From contig JAJTWR010000231.1 of NCBI GenBank assembly GCA_021613335.1, positions 4,675,413-4,739,412 on the forward strand: a stretch of 64,000 nucleotides of DNA. Reading direction: 5' to 3'. The notes under the pieces are model-generated. The model was not told the origin of the DNA and did not search any database. It was given only the letters and a program-made list of their open reading frames with translations. This DNA comes from Whitmania pigra (taxonomy: Eukaryota > Annelida > Clitellata > Hirudinida > Haemopidae). Shown piece by piece: positions 56,401-64,000 of the stretch. The number at the start of each line of letters is the position of its first letter. The stretch's first letter is position 1. A program made the translations under genes and the position numbers.

Positions 56401-58265
56401 TAGATGTTTTAGGCGATCTCTTAAAAAAAATCATCATGTCGATATGATTATCCGATAATTTACATCGTCTGTTACATAAAACCTGCCCTGCTACACTAAA
56501 AGTCTTTCAACTGCTACTGAACTTGGTAATGTCGAATTAATTTTGATGAATGCAGCACAAACAGTTGGATAATTGAGTAGACTTTGATATTCCTTGTTGA
56601 GTTTGATAAATAATAGGATGTAAGTATTGCATAAGTAAATTGTAATTTAGAAATAGAATGATTATTGCTGACATTATGTGTTTTAAAACAGAGATACTTT
56701 AGCTGAATGTCCCCATCAACTAGCTGAGGAACGCTTGCATAAGCAGAATTTGTTTGACATGGAATTTGTTTTGTAACTTTTCAATCTACGAATCAAAACA
56801 AGTCAAAGGCTTTTCTAATGTCAGAAACTTTTGCTTGTCATTCTTAGATTGATGGTCGATTGTGAGCTGAACATTTTTTCATGATAGCTTGTCAGAGTCA
56901 GGAATGATGTTGGAGAATCACACTAACAGATTGTTACCAAATATGGTTCGTCAGAGTTTTAGGCGCTCGATTACGTCTCACAATTTATATAAAACGTTTT
57001 CAAATTATGGCTACTAAGTAATAATTCAGAAGTAAGAAATGGTGATAGTAAGCAAAATTTGAAATCAAAGAAACTAAGCTTATAAAGTGATGTACCAAAT
57101 TGTAAAATTGGAAAAAATTTATTTTTGTTCATTTTATTAAAAGTAGTTAGTATTAACTACAAATAGTTAACTACTTTAAAACTACTATTTTTTAACTACT
57201 TTTTTAAGAGTAGTTATTAACTACTTCTTAACTATTTCAAAGTAGTTAACAATAGCAGTTATAGTTAGTAACTATATAATCTCTGATAAAACATAATTCC
57301 AAAAATCAGAGCTTGTAGGTCATAATTATACCCTGAAAAGAATTTTTATTAAAAATACATAACATGAATTAGTTTCATTGGATAAAAGATATTTGAAAAA
57401 AAAGGAAACATAATTTCTCACTCATTCATTCATTTTTAGTATTGTTTTAATAAGATTTTTCATATTTTCAGTCGTTTTCTCATTGATTATTATGGCATTA
57501 TATGGATTTTGGCTCAAAAATACATTTATAGAAATCAAGCATGGATAAATGTGTATACTTCCCTAAGCAATGTATATACACATTTTAAATAACATACTAA
57601 AAAATATATGTATTCATTTATACCTGTTCCTGAAGCACAAAATGCTTTTAACTCTGAAATGATTAACTGAAGACATCTGAGCTGGTATGTAATTATACTC
57701 AAAGTGTTCTGCCATCTTAGCAAATTTTGTTCTCTTCCTAAAACTAAAGATGGATGAGGGACGGTCAACATTTATAACTCCTTGACGGCTCATGCAAAAT
57801 GATGCACTGCAATCCTTGTGGAGGGTACGATCGCACGAAAAGACAGAATCTTGGAAGTTTGCTGCTTCTTAAAACATATCAAAATAATCTTGAAAGAGTC
57901 AAAATTTCTAAATGTATTTTATATTAAATAAATTCAAAATATTTCTAAATACTCTGACCACTAAATTTGAGCCAACATAAATAATGCAATATTAAATGAT
58001 TCTAAGTGGAATAAAATCAACATAAACCTTACATATTAAATTAAATTTTCAAACTGTTTTACATATAATGTATAGCAACAAAACAGATAAAATAAACTGT
58101 ACCAGCATGACTCTGTTTCCAGTTATCCACAGTGCACTGATGGAGTAGTGACCATGATGCAATTTCTCTGTCCTTAATTGGCATATTTGGAAAATCATTA
58201 AATGGTCCACATCTATTCCCTTGTTCATAAGTTTTTTGTATTTCTTTACTTGGTTCTGCACCCAT
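47460..58265 (-). CDS. SOCS-box protein of unrecognised family, four exons
   Basis: Exons in transcript order: 58265-58103, 57867-57624, 48893-48272 and 48224-47460. Donors are GTACAG, GTATAA and GTTAGT, with AAG or TAAAG-type acceptors. Phases 1, 2 and 0 all match and give 597 codons plus TGA. The N-terminus MGAEPSKEIQ fits the MGxxxS myristoylation consensus. Exon 3 has beta-propeller-like segments (FGILDLESNKFMGVFG, LLLYDMSSKHLLSRVP, SFDPRYRWRRISLTDFG). The C-terminus (about 560-592) has a SOCS box, FCLQALCRAVL...FTLPPKILHYL, which recruits Elongin B/C and a cullin ubiquitin ligase. I infer a substrate receptor of a Cullin5-type E3. I cannot match it to WSB, TULP4, SPSB or ASB families. 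The 8.7-kb second intron is full of transposons; intron 3 is only 47 nt. Exons 1-2 are joined to 3-4 by phase and position only. Confidence 0.78.
49523..50261. mobile_element. hAT-G: MER5/SPIN-like hAT element, 8-bp TSD
   Basis: TAGTGGTTCTCAATC at the left and GGTTGAGAACTGTTG at the right are inverted repeats of the CAGTGGTTCTCAACC type. The flanks CCTTAGAC and CCCTAGAC agree at 7 of 8 bases. No transposase ORF survives. Lies in intron 2 of the SOCS-box gene. Confidence 0.88.
50262..50984. other. Intron DNA, unidentified
   Basis: Part of intron 2 of the SOCS-box gene. The overlapping minus-strand frames at 50692-50961 have no recognisable motif. Confidence 0.3.
50985..51090. repeat. 15-bp tandem repeat (AATTGAAATAYATTT)
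   Basis: About six to seven near-identical units of TTTAATTGAAATATA / TTTAATTGAAATACA. AT-rich minisatellite within intron 2 of the SOCS-box gene. Confidence 0.8.
51740..52462 (-). mobile_element. CR1-like LINE fragment, rearranged
   Basis: On the minus strand, 52462-51928 reads IGVWASFNRLHLNSNKKDAI ... LTIDEQVRRVSASCY...QFILTKPDYCNF...EHITPIMKSLHWLKITYRI, the distal part of a CR1-type reverse transcriptase. On the plus strand, 51776-51875 reads LDMSEEFDNISHGILLNRL then FGVHQQIWLKRI, the earlier RT motif A region. The two pieces are in opposite orientation, so the element is inverted or two fragments abut. Stops and frameshifts are present. Confidence 0.82.
52463..54255 (+). mobile_element. 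Gypsy-3: K02A2.6/mag-like Ty3/Gypsy fragment
   Basis: RT begins abruptly at the LINE boundary (RICADFKTGLNNALEMHRHP) and includes RLPFGVKCAPGIFQEAMD and YLDDVIVTGSTLEEH. A frameshift at about 52860 leads to the thumb (QFLRDVVNKSGWKPDPEKIQ). RNase H is deleted near 53160, where the sequence jumps to the integrase start (APTCAWERIHIDFTDPIYME) with several stops. The integrase end is an open frame, 53559-54047. A purine tract AGAAAGAAAAAAACTGGAGG near 54231-54250 may be the polypurine tract. No LTR was identified. Confidence 0.88.
54480..54780 (+). mobile_element. LINE fragment (pre-RT linker)
   Basis: The frame near 54505-54600 reads SSKALSKNKFFKDPYKFRKT, the same pre-RT signature as at 608-934 but from a different copy. 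Stops follow. No RT motifs. Confidence 0.5.
55005..55330 (+). repeat. Dispersed repeat family R1, partial copy
   Basis: Matches 43145-43470 (ACAAAATACATGTTTAGAT, TTTCTAACAGTGTAATTTTATGC, TCAGACTTTTTGGGTCGC). Lacks the tRNA-like 3' part. Confidence 0.65.
55331..56084. other. Intron DNA, unidentified
   Basis: Part of intron 2 of the SOCS-box gene. The 68-codon frame 55695-55901 has no recognised motif and no splice support. Confidence 0.3.
56085..57285 (-). mobile_element. hAT-F: 1.2-kb relative of hAT-D, 8-bp TSD
   Basis: The left end CAGAGATGGGCTTTAACTAC and right end AATCTCTG are inverted repeats with GTAGTTAACTAC subterminal arrays at both ends. The flanks ATAAAATA / ATAAAACA agree at 7 of 8 bases. 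The interior 56270-56600 is clearly homologous to hAT-D (CATCGTCTGTTACATAAAACCTGCCCTGCTACACT). The transposase is more decayed than in hAT-D. Lies in intron 2 of the SOCS-box gene. Confidence 0.9.
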
Positions 58266-59389
58266 CCTGCTGCTCTAATGTCATAACCATTAAACCAAAT
58301 CTACAGCTAAAATTAAGAGTATCATTGCCAAATTCAATATATAACTATGCCAAAACTTCAAAAGTAATCCACAACTGCCTTGCAGATTAGTGTCTATTTC
58401 AATAGTTCTGGCTACAATTTTATGCACAACAAACAGCCAATTATGGAGTAGAGTTCAAACTAAATATAGAAGAATTATTGTTTAATATCAGGCTCTGATT
58501 CGAAAAATTAGAAAATCTTCAGTTAAGCTTTAATAATTTGAATTTAAAGAAACAACGTATATATTATACAAAAATTCAATGACAAAAAATTAAGGGGCAG
58601 TATGGAGACATCACTCTCTAGAAATAATTAATCTAGGTTACATAATGATAACATACGAGTCTCGCAAATATAACTATGAAACAAATAAACCATATTAACT
58701 GCAGTTCGTGTAAATAGTTTACAACCCTTCATTTCATCATACCACTTAAAATATTGAGATGATCTTATAAAAGTCAAATTTTGAATCAATGGCTGCTTAT
58801 GGCCCTAATGTGCAAAGCTTTTTCTCTATTAAGCTATCGAAATGCACATTTACAAGTCTTCGCACGATACTTACGCCTTCCAAAAATATACGTCTCCAAA
58901 AACTTCTCTGACTAAACTATGATCCCTCTCGCTACGAAGCGCGATCGGCCCTTAGTGTCCTGTTTTCACAAAAATAAAACTGTAAATGTTGTAAATATGC
59001 CATTAATCTAACCATTAAATTTTCCTTATAAAAAGTTTATTTCCCCATTGGTTTATTTAAAGGACTATTCTAAAGATGCTTTTAGGTTGGCTAGCAGCGT
59101 TCGTCCCGTGTACTGATGACATTGTTGATGCCTTCTATGAAAATACATTTTGTTTCTTTTTAAATGTTTCTTATGTTTTATTTTACAAAACTATGTTTTT
59201 CGAAAACACAAGCATTGGGGCTGAATAGTGCCGCGATCAGATATGGGACCAAGGTTAACCAGACTGTTGGCCCCATAACCAGACTCAAATGGCGATAGCT
59301 CACATGGCGGTTGTTCACATGGCAGTTGCGCACATAAACTGTTGCTCACGTAGATTATTGAGCACATTGGTATAAGAAGAGGCGTATAG
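58266..59389. other. Upstream region of the SOCS-box gene
   Basis: No coding motif or known repeat. The GC-richer stretch GCTACGAAGCGCGATCGGCC at about 58933-58952 could be near a promoter or CpG-containing start region, but no TATA or initiator is convincing. Confidence 0.35.
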
Positions 59390-59743
59390 GTGTTTCGGAT
59401 GATCCTTTCTTTCTGGAGAAATAACGTCTTAACGAGCTGCTAACAGACCGGCAAACCTGGAATGGATGGATGGGCGGATGGATGGCCTACCTGCTACCCT
59501 ACGTGATAGTGAAAACAGTTCTAAATGGCATTCGTGGTCAGACATTTGACAAAGAATGAAGAAACATTACTGTTTCTTAAGTCTAAATATTTTAAGAGCA
59601 GCTTTATTCCACAAAGGTACCATAAGTATCGGACTATTTTGTTTAATATGATGAGTTATTATAAGTTATCATGAATTATTAATACCAGGCGTCGGTAGAC
59701 GAGTGATTAAGACTTTGGTGCGACCCCATTAGGAGTTTAACTC
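59390..59743 (+). repeat. Dispersed repeat family R1, interrupted by Gypsy-2
   Basis: Matches 43545-43900 (TGATCCTTTCTTTCTGGAG, GGCAAACCTGGAATGGATGG, TTCTAAATGGCATTCGTGGTC, GTCGGTAGACGAGTGATTAA). It breaks off within the B-box-like region at the Gypsy-2 LTR, marking the retrotransposon target. Confidence 0.72.
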
Positions 59744-59918
59744 TGTTGGACACAGGAACTTTGTCCTACTTGCATAATTAGAGACGCGGGCTCCGAGCGC
59801 CATGTTTGTTTATGTTTCATGAACTCAACGCGATATTATTCCTTCTCAACTCGAGTCAACAATTCCTCTGTTCAACATTTATTCTTCTGATTGTCTGTGT
59901 ATATACATTTACACTACA
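59744..59918 (+). repeat. Gypsy-2 5' LTR
   Basis: Begins TGTTGGACAC and ends ACACTACA, the same 175 bp length as the Gypsy-1 LTRs with a modest number of substitutions. Confidence 0.92.
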
Positions 59919-59948
59919 AATTGGTGACCCCGACGTGATAGAAGAGAT

Positions 59949-60732
59949 ATGGAAGATCTAATCAACCTGAAATCAGAGGAGGCCGGAGCTCTACCACGTG
60001 TGACAGCAGTCAGCATGCAGTTGCCGCCGTTTTTCACAGCGAACCCGAGACTGTGGTTTGCCAACATCGAGGCGTTGTTTCACATACGCACACGTGGTAC
60101 ACAATCTTTCCTCCAACGTAGCGGAGCAGGTCCAGGACCTCATCTACGAGGTTCCAAGCGAGAGGCCGTACACCGGTCTCAAGGAGACCATCCTGCAGCG
60201 CTGCGGACAATCTCAACAGACAAGGCTGAGGAGCCTTTTCAGCGCAGTGCACCTGGAAGGTCGGCTACCCAGCCAACTCCTTCGACACATGAAGACGCTG
60301 CTGGGCGACAATTCGATAGACGAAGCCATCCTCCGGCAGCTGTGGGTTGATAAGCTGCCACCTCACGTCCGGTCTATGCTGGCGACCGCCCACGACAAAA
60401 GCCTCCTGGAACAGTCCATCCTGGCGGACCAAGTCATGGACGCGTACGCGGACCCCACAGTGCCACGGGTAGTGACGGCCCCCCTGCAAGGACAGACCAC
60501 CATGGAAGACATCAGCCTCCCGCTTCAGCTGATCACCGACAAGCTGGCCAGGCTGGAGACCACTAGAGGGGAACCTAGGCGACACACACGACCCCGCAGC
60601 AGGAGCAGATCCCAAGCAAGACGCAGCAACACACCGGGAGTGTGTTCGTACCACGCCACATACCGGGAGAAGGCCCAACGCTGCCAACAGCCCTGTTCCT
60701 TCCAGTCATCAAACTCCAGGGCCGGGCAGTAG
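59949..60732 (+). pseudogene. Gypsy-2 gag
   Basis: Starts MEDLINLKSEEAGALPRVTA and then shifts frame at about 60088, where 29 nt present in Gypsy-1 are missing between two ATAC tetranucleotides. The second frame runs open to 60732 through LPSQLLRHMKTLLGDNS, an Arg/Ser-rich basic segment and [14 protein letters not shown]...PC. It is open across the point where Gypsy-1 gag is broken. Confidence 0.85.
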
Positions 60733-61674
60733 CTGCGACGGCTGCCTCTGGCCAACATCATGGAAGTCGCCTGTTCCTCATCGATGACGTTTACAACGGC
60801 CTGAAGTTTCTTGTCGACACCGGGTCGGAGGTCGGCGTCATCCCTCCGCCTCCCCAGCACTCACTCAAGACATCACCCTTCAAGCTGCAGGCTGCCAATG
60901 TCAATTTACAATCTACACGGACCACAGGCCGCTCACATTTGCTTACAAGAGCGGATCCAGCCGGTACTCGCCCAGGGAAATACGGCATCTGGATTTCCTC
61001 AGTCAGTTTGCAGCTTACATAAGGCACATCAAGGGAGACCAGAATGTCGTGGCAGATGCCTTGTCGCGCACCGATGTCAACGCCGTCACAACCATCGATC
61101 TGCAAGAGATAGCCGCACACCAAGCTGCAGAGATCCAGCTCCAGATCGATATGCCATCCCTGGAGATCATTGAGGTCCCACTACCATCCAGCCACGGCAA
61201 CATCTTCGTCGACGTCTCAACAGGAGTGCACAGACCGCTCGTCCCAGAGAAGCTGCGTCACAAGGTATTTCTGAGCCTATACTCTTTATCACATCCAGGT
61301 GCCCGTGCAACGTCAAAACTGGTGAGGCAACGTTTCGTCTGGCCAAACATGGACAAGGACATCAGAGCATGGTGCCGAGAGTGTCTGGCGTGCCAGAAGA
61401 GCAAGATCCACCGACACACTACGACGCCACCAGCAACATTCCCTCTGCCAAGCTGCCGCTTCCAACATATCCATTTGGACTTGGTGGGACCACTTCCGTC
61501 ATCGGAGGACACACACACATCCTCACATGCGTGGATCGATTCACAAGATGGCCCATGGCTATACCCCTTTCCGACACCTCAACGGAAGCCATCGTCAAGA
61601 ATTTCATGCTCTCATGGATTTCCAACTTTGGAGTGCCGGAAACCATCACCACGGACAGGGGTAGCCAATTTTCC
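60642..61674 (+). pseudogene. Gypsy-2 pol remnant: protease, end of RNase H, integrase
   Basis: Pol opens in the -1 frame relative to gag with about 90 nt of overlap, as in Gypsy-1. Protease motif [12 protein letters not shown] is at about 60815-60850. After the RT deletion, HIKGDQNVVADALSRTDVN leads into integrase (LSHPGARATSKLVRQRFVWP, CRECLACQKS, HLDLVGPLPSSE). A frameshift near 61505 moves the core into another frame (TCVDRFTRWPMAIPLSDTST). It ends after the second catalytic Asp. Confidence 0.85.
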
Positions 61675-62290
61675 TGACATGATTTTGTCAAAACGTGGTA
61701 CTTTGTTGCTGATAGCGATCCGCATGTCTGCCTTTGGATTCAGGTGATTTTTAGATTTTGTCTTTATTGACAACAGATAACTGAATCCAAACTCCCGTAA
61801 GTATGTTGTCGAAAATGGCATAAAAACACCTAGTGCTTTTTCACAAAGTTTTGGAAACATATTCATTGTTGAACACCAATATCCTCCAAAGTCTTTGTGA
61901 CATATGTCTATTTCTATATTTTAGTTCGATTAGAGATCTTTTGTTACGCTTGTCTATGTCGTCGCCATCTTGTGGTCTGGATTGTTTTGATTGGCTGTTA
62001 TTGTCATTGTGTTTAGACAGTTATAACTGTATTTTATATATAGATTGAAATAAACGAAAACGTTACAGTCTTGTTTTCAAATTGCATTTCAAGAGCACGA
62101 TTTGTTCTCAATTAAATAAGATCTTCGTTCAGATCTTCATCATCTGACATATTATCCAAATTGTAAAAATATGGATTCATATTCCATTCTACTGAAGCTC
62201 TCAATTCTCCAGCTGCAAAAGTTAACTGGGTAACTTTAGAAAGAGTCGTTGTCTTTTTCCATGTTGGTTAAGTTTCATCATCACCATCAT
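61675..62290. other. Unidentified intergenic DNA
   Basis: No recognised coding motif. The opposing frames at 61612-61866 and 61833-62048 have no family signature. A 3' LTR for Gypsy-2 was looked for and not seen. Confidence 0.35.
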
Positions 62291-62293
62291 TAC

Positions 62294-62340
62294 AGTGGAA
62301 CCCACTTATCTCGACCTCGGTTAACTCGCCAAACCTATTA
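62294..62340 (+). mobile_element. Pogo/Tigger-type terminal repeat
   Basis: CAGTGGAACCCACTTATCTC followed by GACCTCGGTTAACTCGCC, preceded by TA, looks like a Tigger/pogo TIR (CAGTxxAACCxCxxTTATCxxxAC). The opposite end was not found. Confidence 0.5.
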
Positions 62341-62894
62341 ACCCATACGTGGTTGGTGTCAGTTTAAACTAACACTAAAACATTGGATTTATGGATAAAT
62401 ATTAACTTAATCCATTTTGTTAAATTTTAAGTTTGTTCTGGAGATACCAACGGTGTCTTCAATCAACTTTATTATTTTTTGGTAATTTATTTAATATTCA
62501 TTTGCGCTACCATTATTAATCATTTTTGAAATTTGGCGTGAATGTTTATAAGAAAAAAACCTAGGTAAAATTAAATTTTTTTATTAATAGTATATTAGAA
62601 AAATTGTTATTAGAGTCTATTTAAGTCTCTGAATGTTTTTTTTTTCAAATATTATAAGCCAGAATCGAGGTATTGACAATTTTCGTCTGTCAGTTTAAAC
62701 TGACGCCAGCAGCAGGTGCGTAGGGCGTTTTTGCTATGGCGCGCTATAGACTAGACACCCTAGCCGAATTTATTTTAAACTATGGCTGGCTGAGCAAAAA
62801 ATCTGGCTGATATCCGTCTTAGGCGAATTCACGTGATTATTAAAAATTCCGGCTGAAAATAGGAATAATTCGGCTAAAATGTGGCTGAGTTTTA

Positions 62895-64000
62895 AAAAAT
62901 GAACGAAACAAGTTTATCAACTAAGGGTTTTTTCAGTAACATTAATAATAGAAAATTATTGCACTATAATGTCAAAATTGTCATGAATAAATGTCACGCG
63001 GTGCAATCTTTCTGCAGACAAACTAGATCGCTTGCTGTTAGCAACCAGGCCAGTAGTCGAAAACATGCATTCCACTGGAACTGATGTTGCTGATGCTGGT
63101 AATTGCAATTTGGCCAATTGTGATAAAAGTGGGAAATAAACCACTGCTTTCTTCCAAAAGGTCAATACTTCCCCGCCATTATCACAGCTCTTTGATGTCA
63201 AGTAGCTTGCGACTTCTACTGCTACCTGCGATACAGAATATTAACAGCAAATTTTACATTTTAACACACAAGTAATTATTTGATAATAATTTATGGCAAG
63301 TGCATTTTTATTATGTTTATATATTTTATATATAATATTTTTCATATTCTTGCTCAAATACTATTAACAAGATTTCTATACTAACCAAAGAATTCAAATC
63401 AATCTCTCGGTGAGTACTTTGTGACATCTCTGAACAAAATTAGTTTTAGCTCCAATCTTAGTCGTCTCTTCTTTTCTTCAGGCCCCTCATTCTCGCTGTT
63501 ATGTGTATTTGCTTCTCTTGTTTGTCTCATTGTTTCAGGAACAGTAATAAAATTTCTCTCAACTGCATTTTTAATGGCATTTTCAAATATAATAGTTGCA
63601 TCTGTTCTTGGTATGAGAGTCTTAGTTTGAGGGTCTAGTAATTGATGAAGCTTGATTTGTTCCGATTCGGGAAATCTATGGTCACCTTTGCCAAAACTGC
63701 TGATTTAATTGCTTTAATCTTGGGATCATCTGTTGGTGAGGCAATACATAGCTTTTTTATTTTCATTTTCATCATTGGAATTACAGACAATATAGGCTGC
63801 GAAGATCCAAACAGGTCCATAAACCTCTTGAAGTGTGTCAGGAAGCCAACAAGTTCTCGCAGGAAGTCAAGTTCATCAGCATGCAAACACAATTCTCTAT
63901 GACCATCACGTTTTAAAGCATTATCTACCTCTCTTTTTAATCAATTATTGATTCGATCCTATAAAGCGTAGAGTTCCAGCGTGTTGGACATGATGCCTTA
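62895..64000 (-). pseudogene. hAT transposase relic running off the window edge
   Basis: Minus-strand 62956-63201 contains KLQLPASATSVPVECMFSTT followed by GLVANSKRSSLSAERL, the dimerisation domain of a ZBED-type hAT transposase. 63635-63892 (DELDFLRELVGFLTHFKRFM, then a Lys-rich stretch) fits the preceding helical region. The two frames are not continuous, so it is decayed. The N-terminal part would lie beyond 64000. Confidence 0.75.

Larger units (their letters stand above)
59744..61674 (+). mobile_element. Gypsy-2: truncated second copy of the Gypsy-1 family
   Basis: Has a 175-bp 5' LTR (59744-59918), primer site (59922-59939), gag, protease, the end of RNase H and integrase up to ETITTDRGSQFS. 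It then stops matching Gypsy-1, and no 3' LTR was found. RT and most of RNase H are deleted at about 60899, where protease sequence joins directly to FTIYTDHRPLTFAYKSGS-type RNase H sequence. Gag has a 29-nt deletion near 60088. Confidence 0.92.

Noticed and set aside
58049..58261. Alternative 70-codon minus-strand frame overlapping exon 1 of the SOCS-box gene
   Set aside because: The other frame (starting MGAEPS) has a GT donor in phase with exon 2; this frame does not join and has a less protein-like composition.
59740..59743. Target-site duplication for Gypsy-2
   Set aside because: The 3' end of the element is missing, so the matching duplication cannot be tested.

Overview
This is AT-rich nuclear DNA from an animal, most likely an invertebrate. 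The evidence is spliced genes with GT/AG introns (47 nt to about 8.7 kb), metazoan-type genes (an EVI1/MECOM zinc-finger factor, the mitochondrial pyrimidine-nucleotide carrier SLC25A36, APC/C subunit CDC26, a calmodulin-like protein, a SOCS-box protein) and a dense load of eukaryotic transposons. I cannot name the species. There is no bacterial, viral-genome or CRISPR content.

Five host genes could be assembled by following splice sites and reading phase. (1) A MECOM/PRDM16/hamlet-like factor, + strand, three coding exons between 7369 and 16427 (686 aa), with a TATA box just upstream. (2) SLC25A36, - strand, seven coding exons between 28085 and 16915 (380 aa), convergent with MECOM; a palindromic AATAAA/TTTATT site lies between them. 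(3) CDC26, - strand, single-exon 85 aa ORF at 38297-38554. (4) A 150 aa calmodulin-like EF-hand protein, + strand, six coding exons at 46061-46902. (5) A 597 aa SOCS-box protein that I do not recognise, - strand, four exons between 58265 and 47460. All multi-exon models close in frame, which is strong internal support. The genes look like independent housekeeping or regulatory genes; nothing suggests a shared pathway.

The rest is mostly transposons and relics. hAT elements dominate. Six have 8-bp target-site duplications that I could read off directly (10990-14647, 12319-13338, 29957-30761, 41893-42931, 49523-50261, 56085-57285). A seventh is bounded by TIRs only (13904-14473), and several more are transposase relics. 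Three of these hATs are nested inside one MECOM intron. There are two copies of one Ty3/Gypsy family with 175-bp LTRs and a tRNA-Trp primer site (29016-33881 nearly complete but decayed; 59744-61674 truncated), a third unrelated Gypsy fragment (52463-54255), non-LTR retrotransposon fragments (CR1-like, R2-like and RNase H-bearing types), pogo-like pieces, tRNA-derived SINEs with recurring tails, and a small palindromic-ended MITE family whose two full copies are flanked by exact 9-bp duplications.

Layout: 1-7.2 kb repeats and upstream DNA; 7.2-16.5 kb MECOM with nested hATs in its intron; 16.9-28.1 kb SLC25A36 with LINE relics in introns; 28.5-38 kb transposon block; 38.3 kb CDC26; 39-46 kb SINEs, MITEs, LINE and hAT; 46-47 kb calmodulin-like gene; 47.4-58.3 kb SOCS-box gene whose large intron is filled with LINE, Gypsy and hAT; 59-64 kb second Gypsy copy and hAT relics.
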